A stretch of DNA of 24,953 nucleotides from a virus: IMG/VR virus record IMGVR_UViG_3300033148_005434, positions 1 to 24,953 of that record. The stretch is one strand, 5' to 3'. The notes under the pieces were generated by a model. It searched no databases. It saw only the letters and a list, made by a program, of their open reading frames with translations, and was not told where the DNA came from. The translations under genes and the position numbers were made by a program. The number at the start of each line of letters is the position of its first letter. Position 1 is the stretch's first letter. Below, one piece after another: positions 1 to 7,917 of this stretch.

Positions 1-615
1 GAAGGCCATATTGGGATGATGAAAAAAATTGCCCAGCAGTCTCAGGGTGAAATGGCTAAAACGATTGTGGATCTACAACAACAGCTTGCAGAAGTAAAAC
101 AAGGTGTCACAAAAGTTCGTGAGACCGTTGTGGTAAATACTGAACGTGATTTCTTTTCAGAGCTAACCCGTGCCGTGAAAGCAGCAACAGGCCGAGACTG
201 GAAGGATATTAACGATGAAGACGAGTTCCACAACTTCTTGGCAACAGAAGTCGCTTACACAGGTCGTGAACGGCAAGAATATCTTGCAGAAGCACGGGGA
301 AAACTTGATGTAGACGCAGCTGCACAATTCTTTATTGATTATGCAGGACCATCTTCCTCTAAAAAAGAACCTTCGCCATCAAATGATGTGCCGGAAGTTC
401 CCGAGGAATTGGTTACACCTGAAACTGCTTCTGGCGGAATGCCGCCAATAGAAGAAGAGAAAGTGTATACCACCGCAGAAGTGGATCAGTTTTATGCTGA
501 TAAACGGAAAGGGAAGTATAAGGACCCAATTGAGGCGAGGAAAATTGAACAAGACATCCTCACCGCAGGCCGCGAAGGCCGCATAGTAAGTCGCAGGCAA
601 CCAGCCTCCGCATAA
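1..615 (+). CDS. Capsid scaffold-like protein, 5' end outside the window
   Basis: The frame is open from base 1 and the first in-window methionines (16 and 19) have no convincing ribosome site, so the gene very probably begins upstream. The visible part is about 200 residues: a helical, charged N-terminal part, a Pro/Glu/Ser-rich linker (about residues 110-145) and a basic C-terminal helix pair containing DKRKGKYKDPIEARKIEQ and the ending AGREGRIV. An acidic, low-complexity helical protein directly before the coat gene, with a basic C-terminal helix-turn-helix, is the usual form of phage scaffolding proteins, whose basic tail binds coat subunits during procapsid assembly. The position 27 bp before the coat gene supports this. 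The assignment rests on layout and composition rather than a strict motif; no protease motif is visible. Confidence 0.7.
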   Translation, partial: EGHIGMMKKIAQQSQGEMAKTIVDLQQQLAEVKQGVTKVRETVVVNTERDFFSELTRAVKAATGRDWKDINDEDEFHNFLATEVAYTGRERQEYLAEARGKLDVDAAAQFFIDYAGPSSSKKEPSPSNDVPEVPEELVTPETASGGMPPIEEEKVYTTAEVDQFYADKRKGKYKDPIEARKIEQDILTAGREGRIVSRRQPASA

Positions 616-642
616 AAAAGGATGTCATAGCCTACAAGGAAT

Positions 643-1584
643 ATGACAATGAATGGTCCTACTCGCACAGCCGGTTATACAGACCTAAGCTCAACTAGCT
701 CAGGTAAGTTTATCCCCCAGATTTGGTCTGGAAAATTAGTAGAGAAATTCTACGACGCAACCGTCTTCGGAGAAATCGCTAACACCGATTACGAGGGCGA
801 AATTAAAAACCAAGGTGATACGGTTCATATTCGTACTACACCAACTTTAACAATCCGTGATTACGAGATTGGTGGTTCATTGAACTACGAGAATCCAACC
901 AACCCATCGGTTGAATTGCAGATTGATAAAGGCAAATACTTCGCGTTCCAAGTGGACGACGTTGATGAATACCAAGCTGATATCGACATCATGGACGATT
1001 GGGCTGGTGACGGTGGTGAACAAATGAAGATTGCGGTTGATACCGAAATCTTGGCTTACGTTCCGACCGGTGTATCTGCTGATAATGCAGGCGCTGCAGC
1101 TGGTGTAAAATCTGGCTCATATAACTTAGGCGCTTCTGGTGCTTGGGTTTCTTTAACCAAGGCTAATATCCTCGATTATTTAGTGGATTTAGGCTCTGTT
1201 TTAGATGAGCAAAACGTGCCTGAAACTGGTCGTTGGATTGTGTTACCGGCTTGGGCTTGTGGCATGATCAAGAAGTCTGACCTTAAAGATGCTTCTTTAG
1301 CTGGTGACAGCCAATCAATCATCCGTAACGGTCGTGTCGGCATGATCGACCGCTTCATGATTTATATGAGCAACAACCTTGATGTGACTCTCGACGGTTC
1401 TACCAACGTGACGAACGTGATCGCAGGCCACAAAGTTGGTTTAACTTTCGCGGCCCAGATGACTAAGATGGAAACATTGCCAAATCCTAACAGCTTCGGC
1501 CAGTTAGTTCGCGGCTTGAACATCTATGGACGCAAAGTGGTTGAAGGAAAATACCTAACGCATTTGTATGCGGCTAAAGGTTAA
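643..1584 (+). CDS. Major capsid (coat) protein
   Basis: A 313-residue protein, within the usual size range of HK97-fold phage coat proteins. It follows the scaffold-like gene and ends at a strong terminator, as highly expressed coat genes often do. The N-terminal part (TSSGKFIPQIWSGKLVEKFY, then GEIANTDYEGEIKNQGDTV) is typical of phage coat proteins of the family that begins with a Trp-Ser motif and a long acidic arm. The middle carries VDDVDEYQADIDIMDDWA and the C-terminal part NIYGRKVVEGKYL, also recurrent in these proteins. The start at 643 is preceded by AAGGA at 636-640; an in-frame ATG two codons later (649) is an alternative. It would form the icosahedral shell. The fold is inferred from pattern recall, not alignment. 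Confidence 0.85.
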   Translation: MTMNGPTRTAGYTDLSSTSSGKFIPQIWSGKLVEKFYDATVFGEIANTDYEGEIKNQGDTVHIRTTPTLTIRDYEIGGSLNYENPTNPSVELQIDKGKYFAFQVDDVDEYQADIDIMDDWAGDGGEQMKIAVDTEILAYVPTGVSADNAGAAAGVKSGSYNLGASGAWVSLTKANILDYLVDLGSVLDEQNVPETGRWIVLPAWACGMIKKSDLKDASLAGDSQSIIRNGRVGMIDRFMIYMSNNLDVTLDGSTNVTNVIAGHKVGLTFAAQMTKMETLPNPNSFGQLVRGLNIYGRKVVEGKYLTHLYAAKG

Positions 1585-1600
1585 TAGCCTATAGTATAGA

Positions 1601-1631
1601 AAGAGCCCTCGTTGTGGGGGCTCTTTTTTTT
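1601..1631 (+). terminator. Intrinsic terminator after the coat gene
   Basis: AAGAGCCC and GGGCTCTT form a strong stem with a short loop (TCGTTGTGG region), followed by a run of T. It lies 17 bp after the coat stop codon and before the ribosome site of the next gene. It probably reduces read-through from coat to downstream virion genes, giving coat the highest dose. Confidence 0.9.
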
Positions 1632-1652
1632 AATTTGAGAGAGGAATGAAAA

Positions 1653-2054
1653 ATGTCATTACGTGAAAAGCAAGAAGGTATTAAATCAAAGTATGTGAAG
1701 GCTCCAAATGGTCGTATTTTTTTAAATAATCCAAATTTGGCTAAGCTTTCTGACATGTCAGCTGTTGATGTTCAGGGTTTTGAAGATCCAGTACCAGAAA
1801 CGGTTGATCAGTTAAATGCTATGATTGCAGATGGCCTAAAGAAGCCTGCAAAACCTGACGTCGATTTAGATAAGGATATTTTTGATTTCTCTAAAGCAAC
1901 AAAGAAGCAAATCGCAAAAAAAGCGAAAGAAAACTTCGGTTTTGATGTTGAAGACATTGACAACAAAGACGTTGGCGATGTTCGTAAAGAGTATGAATTT
2001 TTATTAGCGACGGGCACAAATACTGATGACAATACTAGCTCAGGATCTGATTAA
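1653..2054 (+). CDS. Small hypothetical virion-module protein
   Basis: A 133-residue acidic protein of unknown function. The start is supported by GAGAGAGGAATG about 6-15 bp upstream. The N-terminal half contains a conserved-looking strand (KAPNGRIFLNNPNLAKL). The C-terminal half is a charged helical segment (KKQIAKKAKENFGFDVED) that resembles small HeH/LEM-like helix-extension-helix domains found at the ends of phage head proteins, followed by a polar Thr/Ser/Asp tail. Its place between coat and adaptor genes suggests a head-completion or head-associated role, but no function can be assigned. The end overlaps the next gene by 29 bp, implying translational coupling. Confidence 0.7.
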   Translation: MSLREKQEGIKSKYVKAPNGRIFLNNPNLAKLSDMSAVDVQGFEDPVPETVDQLNAMIADGLKKPAKPDVDLDKDIFDFSKATKKQIAKKAKENFGFDVEDIDNKDVGDVRKEYEFLLATGTNTDDNTSSGSD

Positions 2055-2697
2055 CGATATTGCCGATGAATTAAGTGATCCGCAACACGTCACTTGGTCA
2101 TCAGATGAGTTATTAGCATACCTAAATGCGGCTACATTGCGAGTCTGTTTGATACGCCCTGATGCCAGCTCATCTGTCGAATCAGTTAAGCTGGTCGCTG
2201 GAACAAAACAATCGCTTCCAGCGACCGCTCGACGCTTGCTTGAGATTGACCGGAATATGGGTGCCGATGGCGCCACTCCGGGAAAAGTCATTACTGCCAC
2301 CGATAAAAAGTCCATGGATTTATATAATCCAAATTGGCATAAAGATACAGCCAAAACCTCAGTCGATCACTTTATGTACGACGAGAAAACCCCGGACACT
2401 TTCTTTGTCACTCCACCGGTTCATGCAACAACTCAAGTTTGGGTTGAAATGAATTTAGCTAATAATCCAACAATGATTGAAGATGCAAGCGCTGAAAACG
2501 TCCAACTTAACGACGTTTATCGCCCAGCTCTGGAGCATTGGATGCTTTATAAGGCATACGAGAAAGAAACTGACTCAGCACACTCATCGGCAGAATCTAA
2601 ATTCCACTACCAAGCATTTAATCAATTGTTTGGCATAAAGACTAAGGTGGATGCCACGTATTCCCCTAGTCGTGAAACCAAAGAAGGTAAACTATGA
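2026..2697 (+). CDS. Head-tail adaptor-like protein (first of two)
   Basis: A 223-residue protein. It begins with an alpha-helical segment (AQDLINDIADELSDPQHVTW, then ELLAYLNAATLRVC) typical of phage adaptor proteins of the DUF6682 type, in which a helical core sits under the portal and beta inserts face the tail. A Pro/aromatic strand pair (FFVTPPVHATTQVWVEM) and a C-terminal helix with YRPALEHWMLYKAYEKET complete the pattern. It overlaps the preceding gene by 29 bp and the next gene by 4 bp, so it is translated within the cluster. The next protein shares the same layout (N-terminal helix, aromatic strand, C-terminal helix), consistent with two stacked adaptor rings. Family is assigned by recall. 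Confidence 0.75.
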   Translation: MTILAQDLINDIADELSDPQHVTWSSDELLAYLNAATLRVCLIRPDASSSVESVKLVAGTKQSLPATARRLLEIDRNMGADGATPGKVITATDKKSMDLYNPNWHKDTAKTSVDHFMYDEKTPDTFFVTPPVHATTQVWVEMNLANNPTMIEDASAENVQLNDVYRPALEHWMLYKAYEKETDSAHSSAESKFHYQAFNQLFGIKTKVDATYSPSRETKEGKL

Positions 2698-3350
2698 AAC
2701 ATTGGGATGACTTTCTTAGTGAAGTAATGCCATACGTGGAGAACTGCCCACTTCCCGTGGCAAAAAATCATATTAAAAATGCAGCTATTGAGTTTTGTCA
2801 GCGCACAGCGTTATGGCGCCTAGAAATGGACCGCCTTAATATTGCAGACACTATTTACACTTATGAGATAGCAACTGATCTTGAGCTAGATGAATCAATC
2901 TCGGCCATTGAGTTTGCTATGCTCATCGAAGATGGAACAACTACTCCACTTGGCATCACAACAGATGATTCAATGAACCAGAATTATCCCGGATGGCAAA
3001 CAGTCACTAGCGATAAACCGTCAGCTGTCATGCTAACCGACACCGAAAACCTCCGTGTTTATCCTATTCCCGAGCGAGACATTATTAATAGTCTTGTGAT
3101 TGGAGTAATACTCAAACCGTCACGTAACTCGGCAGGGCTGCCTGACTGGATCTTTGAGCAGTATGCGGAAGATATTGCTCATGGCGCCAAAGCGCGCTTA
3201 ATGGGCATGAAGGGCCGGTCTTGGTATTCTCCAGAAGAGGGTATCGATGAGCAAAATGATTTCGATTACGGTATAAAAAATGCCACAATACGAACAAATA
3301 AAGGTAACTCTCGTCAAAGTAATGGCGTGACAATGAGGCCGCTTGCATGA
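2694..3350 (+). CDS. Second adaptor/tail-completion-like protein
   Basis: A 218-residue protein starting in an ATGA overlap with the preceding stop. The N-terminal helical part (YVENCPLPVAKNHIKNAAIE) and the C-terminal part (WIFEQYAEDIAHGAKARLMG, then a YSPEEG turn and DYGIKNATIRTN) are typical of small phage neck proteins that follow the adaptor in podovirus-like clusters. The order coat, adaptor, this gene supports a role in joining head to tail. It may equal the tail tubular A-type position, but homology is not proven from sequence alone. Confidence 0.65.
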   Translation: MKHWDDFLSEVMPYVENCPLPVAKNHIKNAAIEFCQRTALWRLEMDRLNIADTIYTYEIATDLELDESISAIEFAMLIEDGTTTPLGITTDDSMNQNYPGWQTVTSDKPSAVMLTDTENLRVYPIPERDIINSLVIGVILKPSRNSAGLPDWIFEQYAEDIAHGAKARLMGMKGRSWYSPEEGIDEQNDFDYGIKNATIRTNKGNSRQSNGVTMRPLA

Positions 3351-3703
3351 GTGACACAATACAACTTGTTCAAAACGACACGCTCCCAGATTTAGCGATC
3401 ACCTTGCGTGACTCAAAGACTGGTGATTTATCTGATCCTGATAGCTGGGATCCGATTGACCTTTCAGCTGGAACCACTTCTGTTGCTGTTAAATTGCGCG
3501 AGCGTAATACAACAACGATTTTGTCGACGATTGCATGCACAAAGGTTGATGGCGGTAATACAGGTAAAATTTTGATGCCGTTTGGTACTTTTCTTGTTGA
3601 TAATGCAGCTGGATCATATGAAGGGGAGATTGAAATCACATTTGATGCTGATGTACAGTCAGTATATGACTTGTTGAAGTTCAAGGTTCGGGCAGACTTG
3701 TAA
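3347..3703 (+). CDS. Small beta-rich virion protein, BppU-N-like
   Basis: A 118-residue protein overlapping the previous stop by 4 bp. It starts with IQLVQNDTLPDLAITLRD, continues with a strand of the form SVAVKLRE, and closes with GSYEGEIEITFD and VYDLLKFKVRADL. This strand order and the NDT-P-L opening match the N-terminal beta-sandwich of baseplate-upper-protein (BppU) type proteins and many small phage tail proteins in which it anchors a fibre to the virion. Function is inferred: an attachment module for the appendage genes that follow. Confidence 0.55.
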   Translation: MSDTIQLVQNDTLPDLAITLRDSKTGDLSDPDSWDPIDLSAGTTSVAVKLRERNTTTILSTIACTKVDGGNTGKILMPFGTFLVDNAAGSYEGEIEITFDADVQSVYDLLKFKVRADL

Positions 3704-4215
3704 TGATTGGTTTTAGTCTCGACTACACCAGAGTAGCAGCTATTATTGAGCTGCAGGACGCTCAGGGCTGGCAGTCGATTAGCGAAACACCAAGATATCG
3801 AGCTCAGGTTGATTTCGTTGAAGTAAAAACGCTAGACGTGTATACGTTAATTGTCGACAAAATAGATTTAAGCGATGATGTTATTTATACAGAAAGCATG
3901 GTGTTCGATGTTGATAAAGTATTAATTGATAATGCTGTAACGATAGAATCAATAGAATTTGATGTGACAAAACCGTTTAGTGACGACGAAGAGGTCAGCG
4001 ATACAATAATATTTAATGTGGATAAGCTATTTAGCGATGACGTTACGCTCTCAGATCCGGCGTTATTTAAAGTGACTAAACCGCTTTCCGACAACGTAAC
4101 ACAAACAGACAGCGCTTCTTTCTTGATGGCAGAAGGTGGGTCTGGGGCAATAAATGGTGCCGGATTGAATGTAACTCCGATTGCACAACAAAAAGGTAGG
4201 GTATTTTCAGCATGA
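3703..4215 (+). CDS. Virion-module protein with five 18-residue repeats
   Basis: A 170-residue protein beginning at a TAATG overlap. Residues 48-137 are five consecutive 18-residue units, each roughly hydrophobic-x-F/V-x-V-D/T-K-x-x-S-D-D/N-x-V-x-x-S/T-D; examples are MVFDVDKVLIDNAVTIES and ALFKVTKPLSDNVTQTDS. The periodic Phe/Val and Asp/Ser positions suggest a repetitive beta solenoid or stalk. The repeats have diverged at DNA level, so they are old. The tail (residues 142-170) is Gly/Ala-rich. The setting among appendage genes suggests a fibre stalk or decoration protein. No enzymatic motif is seen. Confidence 0.75.
   Translation: MIGFSLDYTRVAAIIELQDAQGWQSISETPRYRAQVDFVEVKTLDVYTLIVDKIDLSDDVIYTESMVFDVDKVLIDNAVTIESIEFDVTKPFSDDEEVSDTIIFNVDKLFSDDVTLSDPALFKVTKPLSDNVTQTDSASFLMAEGGSGAINGAGLNVTPIAQQKGRVFSA
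3844..4113 (+). repeat. Five tandem 54-bp coding repeats (18 residues each)
   Basis: The units begin at residues 48, 66, 84, 102 and 120 of the host protein and keep exact 18-residue spacing without insertions. The identity is visible in protein (V-D/T-K, S-D-D/N and a closing S/T-D or similar), much less in DNA. Confidence 0.8.
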
Positions 4216-4661
4216 GCAACTTTATAGATAATCAAAAAGTAGTCGGCTTTCCAGAGTTTCGTCTTTATGACGAAAATATGAAATTAAAAGCCAAGTGGTC
4301 TGTTGGTAACTTAATTGTCACAACAGGGAAGATTTGGATTGCTGGGAAAATGGATGACACTGTTGATCCGGCCGCAATGTCTCATATGGCGATTGGCACC
4401 GGCTCAACTGCTGAGGTTGTTGGCGACACAGCGCTTGAAACAGAAAACGCTCGTGTCGGGCTAACAGATACCGTGAATGCAGGCGCTTCCGTTTTGTATA
4501 CAGCAACATTTGGGCCCGGGACTGGAACAGGCACCTTGCGTGAGGCCGGGATTTTAAATGCAGCATCAGCAGGAACGCTTCTTAACAGGACAACATTCGG
4601 CACACAAACAAAAAATTCTGGTGACACATTAACTGTCAGCTGGACTGTCAATATCACATAA
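4212..4661 (+). CDS. Phage tail appendage structural protein
   Basis: A 149-residue protein starting in an ATGA overlap. The core has HMAIGTGSTAEVVGDTALET, a glycine-rich strand TATFGPGTGTGTLREAGI and LNRTTFGTQTKNSGDTLTVS, a layout I recognise from small tail proteins found next to fibres in many tailed phages, where a beta domain forms part of the appendage base. No enzymatic residues are visible. The function beyond virion structure is inferred from family pattern and from neighbours (repeat protein before, collar protein two genes after). Confidence 0.7.
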   Translation: MSNFIDNQKVVGFPEFRLYDENMKLKAKWSVGNLIVTTGKIWIAGKMDDTVDPAAMSHMAIGTGSTAEVVGDTALETENARVGLTDTVNAGASVLYTATFGPGTGTGTLREAGILNAASAGTLLNRTTFGTQTKNSGDTLTVSWTVNIT

Positions 4662-4672
4662 GGTAAACCAAG

Positions 4673-5332
4673 ATGGCCACACAACAAAAGCGGTTATTTA
4701 CTAATAATGCATCAACAGTATTAGCATCCTCATTAACAAATGTAGCAACCACTGCATTTTTAAATACTGGCGATGGCGCATTATTCCCTGCTCCGGGAAC
4801 AAATGAGTTCTTCATGATTACATTTACTGACGCATCTGGAAATATTGAGATTTGTAAGTGCACGAGTAGGGCGACAGATACGCTAACAATTGAGCGAGCC
4901 CAAGAAGGAACAACGGGCTTACCATTTGTTGGTGGTGACGCAGCTGAGCTTCGTAACACAAAAGCCACTATGGAAAATTTCTCTCAACTGAATACACCTC
5001 AAGAGTATGAAAACGCCCATAATTTTAATGCAACAGAATTAACTGATGCTGCAACTATTGCGTGGAACTTAGACGAAAATCAAGTTGCTAAAGTTACGTT
5101 AGGTGCAAATCGCACGTTAGGCGCCCCAACAAACATGAAGGATGGTGGGACATATATTCTACGGATCATTCAAGACGCTACAGGCACAAGAACGCTGGCG
5201 TTTAATTCCGCGTTTAAGTTTCCTGACGGCTATTCGCCACCAATCAGTACGGCGGCAAATGCGATTGATATCATGTCCTGCATTAGCGACGGGACGAATA
5301 TGTACTGCTCGATGCAAAACGGATTCGCATAA
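4673..5332 (+). CDS. Phage tail protein, appendage component
   Basis: A 219-residue protein with AAGGT at 4661-4665 before the start. The N-terminal part (FFMITFTDASGNIEICKCTS, then TLTIERAQEGTT) is a motif common in phage tail fibre or spike base proteins: a strand pair followed by an ERAQ/ERGQEGT-type turn. The rest (VAKVTLGANRTLGAPTNMKD, YILRIIQDATGTRTLAF, FKFPDG) is the beta strand pattern of fibre shaft domains. The gene ends in a TAATG overlap with the collar protein gene, so the two are probably made together. Confidence 0.75.
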   Translation: MATQQKRLFTNNASTVLASSLTNVATTAFLNTGDGALFPAPGTNEFFMITFTDASGNIEICKCTSRATDTLTIERAQEGTTGLPFVGGDAAELRNTKATMENFSQLNTPQEYENAHNFNATELTDAATIAWNLDENQVAKVTLGANRTLGAPTNMKDGGTYILRIIQDATGTRTLAFNSAFKFPDGYSPPISTAANAIDIMSCISDGTNMYCSMQNGFA

Positions 5333-6396
5333 TGCCTTTATTTAACTGGGTCCCTCCTTTATTTGCAAAAACAAAGTTTCCTGCAGGGATTATTTTGCCG
5401 ATGCTTAGTGGTGCCGTTCCTGCTAATTGGAGCTCATTTACTGATGCTGATGGAAAATTCATTGTTGGAGCTGGAGGTTCTTATGGGGTTACAACAACCG
5501 GCGGAAGTAGTTCTGTCGCCATATCTGGATCTTTAGCTACCGGGGGAGCTCATACTGGATCATCTGTAAGCATCCCTCAAGAGAGTAGTGGCGGCACAAG
5601 AAGGAGGGGATCAACAACAAGGTCTCATTCACATGCTTTTTCTGACTCAGCAGTAGTTGAGGATGTCAATCGCTCATATAATTTAATTAAAGCTGATGTT
5701 GCTGTGGACGTCCTCCCCCCAGAGGTTGGTGTTTTCGGGCACGGAAACCTAATTCACCCGCTTAGTAATACACACGGTTCTGTTGACAGGTTTATGAAGG
5801 CTGGACCAACAGACGGGGTTTTAGCTGGATCAAACGTCCCCGTGTCCTCTGGTTACTCAAGCAGCAGTAACGGAGCGCATACTCATGGTTCAGTGACCGG
5901 CGGGTGTGATTTTTACTATAATGATGACTGCAAGCATTTAGACACGGTTAGTGGATCCCATGCACATACTGGAACAACTAAAACAACATTAAATACAAAG
6001 CATTTTTACTTGTCGCTATGGAAACATGCAACAGCTGGGTGTTTACATCAGAAAAACATGATAGGAATGTGGGAGGGTGCAACCGCCCCAGCTGGTTGGC
6101 GCTTATGTAATGGATTAGACGGAACCCCAGACCTTCGTGATTACTTTATTAGGATTGGTAGCACAGGCCAGCAAGGCGTGTTTGGCGGCACAAATAGTTC
6201 CACTTGGGTTAGTAACTCACAGTCATCTGCTGGTGGACACGCTCATGCTAGAATTGGAACCACCAGCGGGTCACTTTCCTCTAGTCAGGCGTGTTATCAC
6301 GAAAGTACAACTGGAGCACACTCAAACCACCCCATAAGTAGCGTGGCGACATACTTACCGCCATATTATGCGCTAAGCTTTATTATTAAAATTTAA
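5332..6396 (+). CDS. Tail-collar-type fibre protein with HxH motifs
   Basis: A 354-residue protein. The C-terminal part (residues 243-277) reads MIGMWEGATAPAGWRLCNG followed by GTPDLRDYFIRIG, a tail collar domain as in short tail fibre tips, and the protein ends with YLPPYYALSFIIKI, the usual last strand of such domains. A weaker N-terminal copy is seen at residues 20-48 (ILPMLSGAVPANW, DGKFIVGAG). HxH motifs lie at residues 99-101, 183-185, 210-212 and 303-305. In T4-type fibre tips such motifs hold a row of metal ions in the trimer, so a metal-threaded trimer is likely. Probable role: receptor contact at the host surface. Confidence 0.8.
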   Translation: MPLFNWVPPLFAKTKFPAGIILPMLSGAVPANWSSFTDADGKFIVGAGGSYGVTTTGGSSSVAISGSLATGGAHTGSSVSIPQESSGGTRRRGSTTRSHSHAFSDSAVVEDVNRSYNLIKADVAVDVLPPEVGVFGHGNLIHPLSNTHGSVDRFMKAGPTDGVLAGSNVPVSSGYSSSSNGAHTHGSVTGGCDFYYNDDCKHLDTVSGSHAHTGTTKTTLNTKHFYLSLWKHATAGCLHQKNMIGMWEGATAPAGWRLCNGLDGTPDLRDYFIRIGSTGQQGVFGGTNSSTWVSNSQSSAGGHAHARIGTTSGSLSSSQACYHESTTGAHSNHPISSVATYLPPYYALSFIIKI

Positions 6397-6405
6397 GGGA
6401 AAAGA

Positions 6406-6915
6406 ATGAATAACTGGCTAATAGAAAAATTAACAAACGGAAGCTTAAGTGAATTAAAAAAACTAAAAGCTTTAGAAGTTATTGGTGATACCCCGCTAAT
6501 AAACGAAGAGCAACTAGATGAATTTTTATCTCGGCCGCTGGAGCGGCTGTTTGGTAAAGAAAACGATAAAATAGGCGAAATGATTTTCTATGGCAACATT
6601 TGGTCTCGGCTTATGCATTACAAAAAGGCTGGGGATAAGTATGCTGGGCACACTCATCCACATGACCATATTACACTTCTTGCTTCTGGTGGCGTTATTG
6701 CTCAGGTCGACGGGTACGAGCCAGAAAAGTTTTTTGCCCCAGCTTGGATTGTGATACCAAAAAACCAAGAACATCAATTTATCGCCCTTGAAGACAACAC
6801 TTCTTGCTACTGCATTCACGCAAAAAGGGGAGAGTTTAACGAAGTCGATGAATTGTACGATATGACAAACGTGGTAAGCTTGACGCCATTAAATAACAGT
6901 GAAGCAACAAAGTAG
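6406..6915 (+). CDS. Cupin-domain protein
   Basis: A 169-residue protein preceded by AAGGGAAAAG. Residues 80-140 form a cupin barrel: AGHTHPHDHITLLASGGV supplies histidines 82, 84, 86 and 88, and WIVIPKNQEHQFIALED supplies His123. The His-rich first motif and the second His after a P-x-N-x-x-H turn are the metal ligands of the family. The N-terminal 60 residues are helical and unrecognised. Cupins include oxygenases, isomerases and plain binding proteins, so no substrate can be named. The gene lies in the tail cluster between a fibre gene and an oxygenase gene, which suggests work on virion components. Confidence 0.75.
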   Translation: MNNWLIEKLTNGSLSELKKLKALEVIGDTPLINEEQLDEFLSRPLERLFGKENDKIGEMIFYGNIWSRLMHYKKAGDKYAGHTHPHDHITLLASGGVIAQVDGYEPEKFFAPAWIVIPKNQEHQFIALEDNTSCYCIHAKRGEFNEVDELYDMTNVVSLTPLNNSEATK

Positions 6916-6925
6916 GAGATTTAAA

Positions 6926-7285
6926 ATGGGCGCATATACTTACACGCTACCAGAAGATGTTGTTGATGGGGGTAGCGCAGTTATTTTGCCTGCTGGCAAC
7001 TACCGCATTCAGGACTCTCAAATCACACTAATTGATGGGAAAGAGATTCATATTCTATTAACTCGCATCAACCTCGGGACATTTAGTGTCGACAATATTT
7101 CGTTTATTGTTAGCGCGAACGACCTAAAATCAATGTCGAACTCAATCACAACTGGGAAATCTTTTAGTGAAGAGTTAGATATTTTAATTTGGGGTTGGGT
7201 TTTCGCAAAAGAAAAGGCTGTAGCTCTACTTGGGCGTGAAGCCCTAGCTGACGAGGTTCTTCCAAGCACAACAAAGGTTACATAA
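6926..7285 (+). CDS. Small hypothetical protein, tail module
   Basis: A 119-residue protein. The ATG at 6926 is chosen over an in-frame ATG at 6899 because AGGAG lies at 6914-6918, and the earlier start would overlap the cupin gene. The N-terminal half is beta-rich (YTLPEDVVDGGSAVILPAGN, then EIHILLTRINLGTFSV) and the C-terminal half helical (FSEELDILIWGWVFAKEKAV). No known motif was recognised. Its stop overlaps the next start (TAATG), tying it to the oxygenase gene. A structural or accessory role is possible. Confidence 0.65.
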   Translation: MGAYTYTLPEDVVDGGSAVILPAGNYRIQDSQITLIDGKEIHILLTRINLGTFSVDNISFIVSANDLKSMSNSITTGKSFSEELDILIWGWVFAKEKAVALLGREALADEVLPSTTKVT

Positions 7286-7917
7286 TGCAAGCCCCACTCT
7301 TCATAAAAATCTGTGATGTTGATGTTAGTTTGGCTATCGATACGGTTTCCTCTTTTGGAGAAAAAGAGTGGGAAACGGGAATGATTCGCCAGCTTACTTT
7401 TATCAACCATAAAGATGCTCAAAGCGTTTTGTTGAAGTGGGGTTTTAGGGTTCAGCCTGAATTTAAAGACGTGAAGCAAGGGAAAGAATACTTTAAATAT
7501 GTCGTAAACACAGACACTGAAAACGAGTATTCTAAAATCTGGGATGACTATAAGCACGTATTCAAGCCTGTTATTGATGAGGTTTTGAAGAACATCACAC
7601 CAGAGAAAAGCAAAAACCCAAAAATAGCAAGAATACTAATTGCAAATCTGCAGGCAGGAGGATCAATTGGATCGCACACTGATGGTTGCGGTTCTATATC
7701 AGAATGTATGCGAATACACATCCCTTTAGTAACAAACGAAAAAGCAACACTAACAATAAAATCTCCGTCGACAGGCAAGACCGTCACTAAACATTTGACT
7801 GTTGGGCATGCTTTTGAAATAAATAATAAATGCGAGCACTCCGCAGAAAATTTAGGTTTAGAGGATGGGCTTCATATTATTTTAGACGTCTATGACGGAG
7901 ACAAAAAGTGGCTCTAA
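7285..7917 (+). CDS. Aspartyl/asparaginyl beta-hydroxylase-like 2OG-Fe(II) oxygenase
   Basis: A 210-residue protein matching the AspH-type double-stranded beta-helix. KIARILIANLQAGGSIGSHT leads into the iron motif HTD (His131, Asp133); RIHIPLVTN (143-151) is the family's substrate-side strand; GHAFEINNKCEH supplies the distal iron His185; and HIILDV ends the barrel. The family hydroxylates Asp or Asn side chains of proteins using 2-oxoglutarate, O2 and iron. The residue usually Arg, just before the last strand, looks replaced (GLHIILDV, His197), so co-substrate binding may differ. The gene lies within the tail cluster and overlaps the next gene by 10 bp. Substrate unknown; virion protein modification is an inference. 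Confidence 0.8.
   Translation: MQAPLFIKICDVDVSLAIDTVSSFGEKEWETGMIRQLTFINHKDAQSVLLKWGFRVQPEFKDVKQGKEYFKYVVNTDTENEYSKIWDDYKHVFKPVIDEVLKNITPEKSKNPKIARILIANLQAGGSIGSHTDGCGSISECMRIHIPLVTNEKATLTIKSPSTGKTVTKHLTVGHAFEINNKCEHSAENLGLEDGLHIILDVYDGDKKWL

Noticed and set aside
3844-4113. Repeats as a CRISPR array
   Set aside because: They are in-frame, diverged at DNA level, and without spacers.
7048-7557. Minus-strand frame of 169 codons opposite the oxygenase gene
   Set aside because: Opposite to two well-supported + strand genes; hydrophobic composition follows from codon bias of the coding strand.
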